From Nguyenibacter vanlangensis (GTDB lineage Bacteria; Pseudomonadota; Alphaproteobacteria; Acetobacterales; Acetobacteraceae), in assembly GCF_038719015.1 (NCBI RefSeq), contig NZ_CP152276.1:3985501-4049500 (forward strand): a stretch of 64,000 bases of DNA. The letters run 5' to 3'. The notes under the pieces are model-generated. The model searched no databases. It saw only the letters and a list, made by a program, of their open reading frames with translations, and had not been told where the DNA came from. Both the position numbers and the translations under genes were made by a program. Shown here piece after piece: positions 1 through 6,379 of this stretch. The first letter of the stretch is position 1. The number at the start of each line of letters is the position of its first letter.

Positions 1-669
1 ACCATCGGCCCGTTCGTGGTGCCCGGCCTGGTCGCGCGCCTGCGCCGGCAGTTTCCGCAGATCCGCGTGTCGGTGAACGAGGACGTGACCGGCAACGTGC
101 TGGACAAGCTGGCGCTGGGCCGGCTGGACCTGGCGCTGCTGGCCATGCCCTGTCCCTGCGAGGGGGCGGAGACGTTCCCGCTGTGGCGCGACGAATTCAT
201 GCTGGTGCTGCCGGCCGGCCATGCCCTGGCGCAGTGCGAGTCGATTCCGGTCGCACGGATCGCCGCCGAGCGCATGGTGCTGCTGGAGGACGGGCATTGC
301 CTGCGCGACCAGACGCTGGCGCTGTGCCGCCAGGAGCGGGGCTGGACGACGACCGAGGGCGAGGAGGAGTTCGTCGTGACCTCGCTCCATACCCTGATCG
401 ACATGGTGGCGGACGGGCTGGGGATCGCGCTGCTGCCGCGCCTGGCGGTGGAATCGGGCATATTGCGCGACCTGCCGGTCGTGGTACGGCCGGTCACGGG
501 CTGCCAGGCCTGGCGCACCATCGGCCTGGCCTGGCGTCCGCGTTCGCCGCGCGCCGCCGATTTCCGTCTGCTGGCCCCGCATATCCGTCCGCCGGAGGGG
601 AAGGCGCAAGGGGCGAAAAATGGCCCGGAAGGGCGGGAAAGTCGGGATTTTTCGGGACTGCGCGGTTGA
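1..669 (+). CDS. oxyR: OxyR-type LysR regulator, C-terminal part
   Basis: This is the effector domain of a peroxide-sensing LysR-family activator; its DNA-binding N-terminus lies outside the window. The frame is open from base 1 (T-I-G-P-F), matching the start of OxyR regulatory domains. The decisive feature is the redox-cysteine segment EDGHCLRDQTLALC: the two cysteines (codons at 298 and 325) are nine residues apart, as are the disulphide-forming C199 and C208 of E. coli OxyR. OxyR oxidised by hydrogen peroxide activates catalase and peroxidase genes. The tail after about base 590 (KAQGAKNGPEGRESR) looks like an unstructured extension. The gene directly downstream is rpmJ, with no visible link to oxidative stress. 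Confidence 0.9.
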   Translation, partial: TIGPFVVPGLVARLRRQFPQIRVSVNEDVTGNVLDKLALGRLDLALLAMPCPCEGAETFPLWRDEFMLVLPAGHALAQCESIPVARIAAERMVLLEDGHCLRDQTLALCRQERGWTTTEGEEEFVVTSLHTLIDMVADGLGIALLPRLAVESGILRDLPVVVRPVTGCQAWRTIGLAWRPRSPRAADFRLLAPHIRPPEGKAQGAKNGPEGRESRDFSGLRG

Positions 670-735
670 CTCTGTGCATCCGGGCCGGTATTCGGCGCGT
701 CTTCGCGGTGTCAAGCCGCCAATGAGGATCAGGTC

Positions 736-861
736 ATGAAGATCAGAAACAGCCTGAAGTCGGCCAAGGTGCGTGACAAGGACTGCCGTGTCGTCCGTCG
801 TCATGGCAAGGTCTACGTCATCAACAAGAAGAATCCGCGCATGAAGGCCCGCCAGGGCTGA
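736..861 (+). CDS. rpmJ: Ribosomal protein L36 (bL36), zinc-free type
   Basis: A 41-residue basic protein that starts [20 protein letters not shown] and ends NPRMKARQG, the form of large-subunit protein L36 found in alphaproteobacteria. It keeps only one cysteine of the C-x2-C-x12-C-x4-H zinc ribbon, so it is a C-minus (zinc-independent) paralogue. The ATG is preceded by a GAGG/AGG stretch about ten bases upstream. It stands alone, away from ribosomal operons, which is common for this type of L36. Confidence 0.95.
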   Translation: MKIRNSLKSAKVRDKDCRVVRRHGKVYVINKKNPRMKARQG

Positions 862-926
862 TTGTCCGGACGGCCTTGGCCGTACGGTTTCTCTTGCACG
901 ACGCGCATGCCCGCGTTCCTGGCCGG

Positions 927-1643
927 ATGACCGGTCGGGGACGCGGGCGTATGTGTTTGCGCCTGCCGGCCGCTTGTGTCCTGGCCCTGTCGCTGGGAGC
1001 GGGCCTGTGCCCGTCGCGGGCCGCGGCTCCGCCGGCCGGGCAGAAGGCCCCGGTGATGACCCCGCCCGCCGGGAAGGCGGGTTCCGGCCAGGTTTCTCCT
1101 GATCGGGTTTCCCCCGGCCAGGTTTCTCCGGGCCAGGCGGTTCCGGGGAAGGCCGTTCCCGGGCAGGCGGATCTGGCGCTGCTGGTGGCCGAACTGGCCC
1201 GTGCGAATACGCGCGCCCTTGCCGCCGAACTGGAAGTGCGGATCGAGCAGGTGCGGCTGCGGCCGCTGTCGCCGACCACGCGGCTGCTGCTGCGGCGGGC
1301 CCAGGGGCATCTGGCGGCTGGCAAGCCGGTGGATGCGGTCGAGGACCTGGACGATGCCCTGGTGCTGCAGCCCGAGGTCGGAATCCTGTGGCGCGACCGG
1401 GCGCAGGCCCGGCTGGCGGCCCGTGACCTGGACGGCGCGATCGCCGATCTGGGCAGCGCGCTGCAGCATGACCCGAATGACGGCGTGGCCTGGCAGGTGC
1501 TGTCGGCGGTCGAGGAGCAGCGCGGCGACTGGCAGGCGGCCTATCGCGCGTGGCAGCACGCGATGGCGCTGGATCCGATGATCGAGGGCGGCCATGCCCA
1601 TGCCGAGCGGCTGCGGCTGCGGGCCTTCGGCCAGCCGACCTGA
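927..1643 (+). CDS. Exported tetratricopeptide-repeat protein
   Basis: A 238-residue protein with an N-terminal signal peptide (MTGRGRGRMCLRLPAACVLA, then hydrophobic to about residue 25), a proline/glycine linker built of VSPGQ-like pentapeptides (about residues 53-81), and a C-terminal TPR-like part (LLRRAQGHLAAGKPVDAVED, DRAQARLAARDLDGAIADLG, AYRAWQHAMALDP). TPR domains bind protein partners, so a periplasmic scaffold or assembly role is plausible, but no specific function can be assigned. In-frame starts exist at 876 (TTG) and 951 (ATG); 927 gives a signal peptide with a normal basic n-region. No operon partner is evident; recX follows after 68 bases. Confidence 0.7.
   Translation: MTGRGRGRMCLRLPAACVLALSLGAGLCPSRAAAPPAGQKAPVMTPPAGKAGSGQVSPDRVSPGQVSPGQAVPGKAVPGQADLALLVAELARANTRALAAELEVRIEQVRLRPLSPTTRLLLRRAQGHLAAGKPVDAVEDLDDALVLQPEVGILWRDRAQARLAARDLDGAIADLGSALQHDPNDGVAWQVLSAVEEQRGDWQAAYRAWQHAMALDPMIEGGHAHAERLRLRAFGQPT
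1086..1170 (+). repeat. 15-bp tandem repeat encoding a GQVSP linker
   Basis: Five and two-thirds direct copies of a 15-base unit start at 1086, 1101, 1116, 1131, 1146 and 1161. They encode GQVSP, DRVSP, GQVSP, GQAVP, GKAVP and GQA in the linker of the TPR protein. Copies one and three differ at a single base, suggesting recent slippage. Copy number could vary between strains without a frameshift. Confidence 0.85.
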
Positions 1644-1711
1644 CGCGGCTTGCTTCATCCGCGCGTCCACCCCCTGTCGCCATTCGGACATTCTGTGCCA
1701 TCATCCCCGTC

Positions 1712-2401
1712 ATGACGGAGCGCACCGCATGGCGAGAGACCGCGCGCGACCGGGCGCGGCCGGTCGCGCCCGCGCCCGATCGCGCCGCGCTGCGCGCGGC
1801 GGCGCTGGCCCATCTGGCGCGTTTCGGCACCACGAGCGCGGGGTTGCGGCAGGTGCTGGAACGGCAGGTCCAGCGCTGGGGCCGCCGCGCGGCTTCCGCC
1901 GGCCTGCCGTCCGAGGATGTCGCGGCGCAACTGGCCCGGGCGTTGGACGACATCGCCCCGGTGGTGCGCGACATGGCCGATCTGGGGGCGGTGGACGATG
2001 CGGCCTTCGCCCAATCCCGGGCGCGGTCGCTGACCCGTACCGGCCGGTCGCGCCGCGCCGTGGAGGCCCATCTGGCGGCCCGGGGGGTGGCGGGGGACCT
2101 GGCCGAGACCGTGCTGGACGATGCGCTGGGCGCGCGGGGCGGCGAGGGACGGGATACCGAACTGGCCGCCGCCCTGGTCTTTGCCCGCCGTCGCCGCGCC
2201 GGCCCGTTCGCGCCGCCCTGCGACGCGGAGCCGGCTGGCGAGGCGGAGTCGGGGCAGGCGGCCGAAGCCGCGGCGCGGCGCCGGCGGCTGGTGCTGGAGG
2301 CGATGGCGCGCGCGGGTTTCGGCCGCGCGGTGGCCGAGGCGGCGCTGGACATGGACCCGGCGGAAGCCGAGGACCGGATCATCCGGATGAAATCGGCGTG
2401 A
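1712..2401 (+). CDS. recX: RecX-family regulator of RecA
   Basis: A 229-residue, helix- and arginine-rich protein with the tandem three-helix layout of RecX, which binds RecA filaments and dampens recombinase activity. Recognisable parts are RRAASAGLPSEDVAAQLARA, the core LGAVDDAAFAQSRARSLTRT and GRSRRAVEAHLAARGV, and the C-terminal repeat RRRRLVLEAMARAGFGRAVA. A low-complexity insert (about residues 170-185) separates the last helices. Start chosen at the ATG of MTERTAWRE. RecA is not in the window. The TGA stop overlaps the GTG start of the next gene by two bases, implying translational coupling with the CHAP lipoprotein. Confidence 0.8.
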   Translation: MTERTAWRETARDRARPVAPAPDRAALRAAALAHLARFGTTSAGLRQVLERQVQRWGRRAASAGLPSEDVAAQLARALDDIAPVVRDMADLGAVDDAAFAQSRARSLTRTGRSRRAVEAHLAARGVAGDLAETVLDDALGARGGEGRDTELAAALVFARRRRAGPFAPPCDAEPAGEAESGQAAEAAARRRRLVLEAMARAGFGRAVAEAALDMDPAEAEDRIIRMKSA

Positions 2402-2901
2402 CGGAGCGCCTTGCGGCATCGTGGCCGGCCCGGGCCGGGGCGCGCTGGCTGGCGCTGGTCTCGGCCGTGCCGCTGGCGGCGTGCGGGGGCGGGGGCTGGA
2501 ACGGGCGGCTGCAATGCGCGCCCTATGCCCGGTCGGTCACCGGGTTGCAGTTGCAGGGGGCGGCGGCCGGGTGGTGGCGGCAATCGGCCGGGCGCTATGC
2601 CCATTCCAGCATGCCGAGCCCGGGCGCGGTGCTGGTGTTCCGCGCCACCGGGCGCCTGCCGGAAGGGCATGTCTCGGTGGTGCGGCAGGTCGAGGGGACG
2701 CGGGCGATCCTGGTGGACCAGGCCAACTGGGTGCCCGGACGGATCGATCACGGGGTGCCGGTGGTCGACGTGTCGCGCCGCAATGACTGGTCCGCCGTAC
2801 GGGTCTGGTGGCAGCCGGTTCACAGCATGGGCAAAAGCGTCTATCCGACATACGGCTTCATCTCGCGCGACCTGCCGGAGCGTCCGTCACCGGATGCCTG
2901 A
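2398..2901 (+). CDS. CHAP-domain lipoprotein (putative amidase)
   Basis: A 167-residue protein with a lipoprotein signal (hydrophobic stretch ending in the lipobox L-A-A-C, cysteine near residue 24) and a CHAP-type cysteine/histidine hydrolase fold: a cysteine in LQCAPYARSVTG, the segment MPSPGAVLVFRATG, a histidine in GHVSVVRQV and an acid/amide residue in DQANW. CHAP enzymes cut peptidoglycan peptide bonds, so a periplasmic cell-wall hydrolase anchored to the outer membrane is the likely role. The GTG start overlaps the recX stop (GTGA). No ATG is available upstream of the signal peptide. Confidence 0.75.
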   Translation: MTERLAASWPARAGARWLALVSAVPLAACGGGGWNGRLQCAPYARSVTGLQLQGAAAGWWRQSAGRYAHSSMPSPGAVLVFRATGRLPEGHVSVVRQVEGTRAILVDQANWVPGRIDHGVPVVDVSRRNDWSAVRVWWQPVHSMGKSVYPTYGFISRDLPERPSPDA

Positions 2902-3050
2902 GCGGCGCGGGGGTAAGAGGCCGCTTGCATGACGCGCCCGGCGGGGCCATGTGATGGAGCGTTTCGGGTATGCCGCTCCAAAAAGCGGACGGTCCGGAAT
3001 TTGGAATTCAAGGGCAGTTCAGCGTCGCGGCGCGGAAACGGGGATGTGTA

Positions 3051-3311
3051 ATGGGTAGCTTGAGCATCTGGCACTGGCTGATCGTGCTGGCGGTCGTGCT
3101 GGTCCTGTTTGGCGGCGGCAACAAGATCAGCACGCTGATGGGCGACGTTGCGCGCGGCATGAAATCGTTCAAGAAGAACATGGCCGAGGACGAGCCCGCC
3201 GAAGGCGCCGCCGCAGGGCCGACGGGCCATATTGCCCCGCCGAATCCCGCCGCCGGCGCGCAGCGCGACGCCAGCTTCTCGGGCAGCGGGCATTCCTCCG
3301 GCACGCCGTGA
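3051..3311 (+). CDS. tatA: Twin-arginine translocase subunit TatA
   Basis: An 86-residue protein with the TatA plan: one short membrane helix ([18 protein letters not shown], about residues 8-24), an amphipathic helix ([19 protein letters not shown]) and a flexible acidic, Gly/Ala/Pro-rich tail. TatA forms the variable pore for folded, cofactor-bearing proteins, relevant here because many periplasmic redox enzymes follow in the window. The ATG of MGSLSIWHW fits the family start; the frame extends upstream without TatA-like sequence. tatB and tatC are not in the window, so tatA is detached from the usual tatABC order. Confidence 0.93.
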   Translation: MGSLSIWHWLIVLAVVLVLFGGGNKISTLMGDVARGMKSFKKNMAEDEPAEGAAAGPTGHIAPPNPAAGAQRDASFSGSGHSSGTP

Positions 3312-3369
3312 CGCATGGCGGGGCCTGCGAGAGGGCCTGACAAGGACGAGACGAGAGCCAGACGCGACC

Positions 3370-4035
3370 ATGGATCACGTGACAATGCCCGACCCGTGGG
3401 CCGGCGCGGTGCAGGACATCATCGCGGCTGGGCGGCGGATGGACCGCTTCGGCTGGGTGCCGGCGACCGCCGGCAATATCAGCCGGCGCCTGCCCGACGG
3501 ACGGATCGCCATTACCCGTTCCGGCGGCCATAAGGGGCATCTGGCGGAAGACGGCGTGATCGCGGTCACGCTGGACGGGCAGGCGGTGCAGGCGGGCGAC
3601 CGGCCCAGCGCCGAGACGCTGCTGCATTGTCAGCTTTATGCCCATTCCGATGCGCATGCTCCCGAGGGGCGCGCTCCTGGGGGGCGCGCCGAGGAGATCG
3701 GCGCGGTGCTGCACGGCCATTCGGTGGCCGCGACCGTGCTGTCGATGCTGCCGGGCGAGGCCATCCTGCTGACGGGGTACGAGGTGCTGAAAGTGTTCGC
3801 GGGGCAGGACACCCACGACACGACCGTGCGCGTGCCCGTCTTCGACAACGACCAGGATATTGCCCGCCTGTCCCGCGTGGTGGCGCCGCATCTGGGCGCC
3901 ATGCCGGCCGGCTATGTCATTCGCGGCCATGGCGTCTATGTCTGGGGCCGGACGATGGACGTCGCGCTGGCGCGGCTGGAAGGGCTGGAATTCCTGCTGG
4001 CCTGCGAACTGGAAAGAAGGAAGCTCGCCCCATGA
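3370..4035 (+). CDS. mtnB: Methylthioribulose-1-phosphate dehydratase
   Basis: A 221-residue class II aldolase-fold enzyme that dehydrates methylthioribulose-1-phosphate in the methionine salvage pathway. The zinc-site segments are visible: VLHGHSVAATVLS (H115, H117) and YVIRGHGVYVWG (H187); the N-terminal PATAGNISRRLPDGRIAITR is the family signature. A short Pro/Gly insert (APEGRAPGGR, about residues 97-106) is unusual. The ATG at 3385 is a possible alternative start. Its stop overlaps the mtnD start by four bases (ATGA), the first link in a run of overlapping genes through ribF. Confidence 0.92.
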   Translation: MDHVTMPDPWAGAVQDIIAAGRRMDRFGWVPATAGNISRRLPDGRIAITRSGGHKGHLAEDGVIAVTLDGQAVQAGDRPSAETLLHCQLYAHSDAHAPEGRAPGGRAEEIGAVLHGHSVAATVLSMLPGEAILLTGYEVLKVFAGQDTHDTTVRVPVFDNDQDIARLSRVVAPHLGAMPAGYVIRGHGVYVWGRTMDVALARLEGLEFLLACELERRKLAP

Positions 4036-4571
4036 GCCGCCTGACGGTCTATCGTGACGACGATCCCGATTCGCCGCTGCTGCGCACCGAGGATGCGCCC
4101 CGCATCGCCGAGGCGCTGGGCGCGATCGGCGTGCGCTTCGAGCGCTGGGACAGCCCGGTGGTGCCGCCGCGCGACGCCGCGCCCGAAGCGGTGCTGGAAG
4201 CCTATCGGCCCTATCTGGACATGCTGATGGGCGAGACCGGCGCGGGGTCGGCCGACGTGGTGCGCATCAATGCCGCGACCCCCAACCTGCCCGCCCTGCG
4301 CGACAAGTTCCTGTCGGAACACACCCACAGCGAGGACGAGGTGCGGTTCTTCGTCCATGGCTGGGGCAATTTCGTGCTGCATGTCGCGGACAGGATCTAT
4401 GACGTGCGCTGCGTGGCGGGTGACCTGATCTCGGTCCCCGAGGGCATTCCGCATTGGTTCGATGCCGGGCTGGAGCCCGATGTGGTGGCGCTGCGGGTGT
4501 TTACCGATACGACGGGCTGGATCGCGCATTATACCGGCGACGACATCGCCGCGCGCTTTCCGGTGACCTGA
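4032..4571 (+). CDS. mtnD: Acireductone dioxygenase
   Basis: A 179-residue cupin enzyme that oxidises acireductone in methionine salvage, giving the 2-oxo acid precursor of methionine (Fe form) or an off-pathway split (Ni form). Metal ligands are in place: H97 and H99 with E103 in EHTHSEDEVRFF, and H141 in PEGIPHWFDAG, offset by one from the Klebsiella enzyme. Length is typical. The start overlaps mtnB (ATGA). mtnC follows after 13 bases. Confidence 0.95.
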   Translation: MSRLTVYRDDDPDSPLLRTEDAPRIAEALGAIGVRFERWDSPVVPPRDAAPEAVLEAYRPYLDMLMGETGAGSADVVRINAATPNLPALRDKFLSEHTHSEDEVRFFVHGWGNFVLHVADRIYDVRCVAGDLISVPEGIPHWFDAGLEPDVVALRVFTDTTGWIAHYTGDDIAARFPVT

Positions 4572-4584
4572 GGGGTTGCGGCCG

Positions 4585-5298
4585 ATGCTTGGGACGGACG
4601 CGGCGGACGCGATCGAGGCGGTGCTGCTGGACATCGAGGGCACGACCATCCCGGTTTCGTTCGTGCACCAGGTGCTGTTTCCCTATGCGCGCGCGGCGAT
4701 GCCGGGCCTGCTGGCCGAGCGGGCCGCCGATCCCGCGGTGCGGGCGGCGCTGGCCGAGATCGCCGGCCTGGCCCCCGGCGTGGCGCCGCTGGCGCAGTTG
4801 AATGCCTGGATGGACCGCGACGAAAAGATCGGCCCGCTGAAGGCGCTGCAGGGGCTGGCCTGGGCCGAGGGCTATCGCACCGGGGTGCTGCGGGCGGCGT
4901 TGTATCCCGACGTGCTGCCGGCGCTGCGGTGCTGGCATGCGGCCGGGCTGCGGCTGGCGGTCTATTCCTCGGGCTCGGAGGCGGCGCAGCGCCTGATCTA
5001 TGGCCACACGACCGAGGGCGACGTGACCGGGCTGTTCGACGGGTTCTATGACCTGAGCATGGGCGGCAAGCGCGACGCCGCGTCCTATCGGGCGATCCTG
5101 GCCCGCGCCGGCTGGGCGCCGGGGCGCACGCTGTTCCTGTCCGATATCGTGGCCGAGCTGAACGCGGCTTCCGAGGCCGGGCTGCGGACCTGCCAACTGG
5201 TCCGGCCCGAGGACGGCACCGTGGCGGGCGCGGTTCACGCCCGGGCGGCGACCCTGGACGAGGCCGCGCGGCAATTCGGCCTGAGGCGGGCCGCATGA
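4585..5298 (+). CDS. mtnC: Enolase-phosphatase E1
   Basis: A 237-residue HAD-superfamily enzyme that enolises and dephosphorylates diketo-methylthiopentyl-1-phosphate to acireductone, the step before mtnD. HAD motif I is LLDIEGTT with nucleophile D16; motif II is VYSSGSEAAQ; the conserved lysine lies in MGGKRDAASY; motif III is LFLSDIVAEL. The ATG at 4585 sits nine bases after a GAGGGG ribosome site; an in-frame TTG at 4576 is less likely. The stop overlaps the ribF start (ATGA). Gene order B-D-C clusters the last three salvage steps; mtnA and mtnK are not in the window. Confidence 0.94.
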   Translation: MLGTDAADAIEAVLLDIEGTTIPVSFVHQVLFPYARAAMPGLLAERAADPAVRAALAEIAGLAPGVAPLAQLNAWMDRDEKIGPLKALQGLAWAEGYRTGVLRAALYPDVLPALRCWHAAGLRLAVYSSGSEAAQRLIYGHTTEGDVTGLFDGFYDLSMGGKRDAASYRAILARAGWAPGRTLFLSDIVAELNAASEAGLRTCQLVRPEDGTVAGAVHARAATLDEAARQFGLRRAA

Positions 5299-6254
5299 GG
5301 ACGCACCTGCATACCGGCTGGCGCCATGTCCCGGTCGAAATGCGGGGCATGGCCGCGGCGCTGGGCAATTTCGACGGCGTGCATATGGGGCATGCGCACC
5401 TGCTGCATACGCTGCATTCCGCCCGCCCCGACCTGGGCCTGGCGGTGGTGACGTTCGAGCAGCATCCGCGCGAATTGTTCCGGCCGCAGGACCCGCCCTT
5501 TCGCCTGACCCTGTCCGAGGAAAGGCTGGCCGCGCTGTCGGCGCTGGGCGTGCGCCAGGTGTTCGAGATTCCGTTCGACACCGAATTCAGCGCGCTGAGC
5601 GCCGAGCGTTTCGTCGCCGACGTGCTGCATGATGCGCTGGGGCTGCGGCACGTGGCCTGCGGCGCGGATTTCGCCTTCGGCCACCGGCGGGGGGGCAATG
5701 TGGCGTTCCTGGCCGACCGGGCCGAGGAGCTGGGCATCGGCCTGACGGTCGTGCCGCCCCTGTCGGATGCGGGGGGGCCGTTTTCCTCGACCCGGATCCG
5801 CCGGCTGCTGCAGGACGGCTATCCCGAGCGCGCGGCCGAGGAGCTGGGCCGCCCCTGGTCGATCCGCGGCGTGGTGCAGCATGGCGACAAGCGCGGGCGT
5901 CTGCTGGGCTTTCCGACCGCCAATGTGCCGCTGGGCCGGCATCTGGAGCCGGCGCGCGGGGTCTATGCGGTGACGGTGCGGCTGTCGGACGGGCGGTCCT
6001 GGCCCGGAGTGGCCAATATCGGCCGCCGCCCGACCATCGCCGACGGCCAGGAAAGCCGGCTGGAGGTCCATCTGCTGGATTTCGAGGGCGACCTGTATGG
6101 CGAGACCCTGTCGGTGGCGCTGCATACGCTGCTGCGTGAGGAGCGGCGCTTCGCCGGGCTGGACGCGCTGAAGGCGCAGATCGCCGAGGATGCCGCCACC
6201 GCCCGGCTGTACCTGGCCGACCTGGCGCGGCTGGGGGCGCATTCGGCGCCGTGA
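5295..6254 (+). CDS. ribF: Bifunctional riboflavin kinase / FAD synthetase
   Basis: A 319-residue enzyme that phosphorylates riboflavin to FMN and adenylates it to FAD. The N-terminal nucleotidyltransferase has LGNFDGVHMGH (residues 23-33) and the FSSTRIRRLL motif; the C-terminal kinase has GDKRGRLLGFPTAN and GVYAVTV. Length is typical. Its ATG overlaps the mtnC stop by four bases, so flavin cofactor synthesis is translationally coupled to methionine salvage here. ileS follows after 125 bases. Confidence 0.95.
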   Translation: MRTHLHTGWRHVPVEMRGMAAALGNFDGVHMGHAHLLHTLHSARPDLGLAVVTFEQHPRELFRPQDPPFRLTLSEERLAALSALGVRQVFEIPFDTEFSALSAERFVADVLHDALGLRHVACGADFAFGHRRGGNVAFLADRAEELGIGLTVVPPLSDAGGPFSSTRIRRLLQDGYPERAAEELGRPWSIRGVVQHGDKRGRLLGFPTANVPLGRHLEPARGVYAVTVRLSDGRSWPGVANIGRRPTIADGQESRLEVHLLDFEGDLYGETLSVALHTLLREERRFAGLDALKAQIAEDAATARLYLADLARLGAHSAP

Positions 6255-6379
6255 CGCGCACAGACGCCTGACGGGGCGCGCCGGATGGCGGGGCGCTTGA
6301 CCGCGGGGGGTGGGGCTCCGCATAAGGTGGGGCTTTCGCGGCCCCCGTACCGCATCACGATAGCCAGAAATACAGGGTC

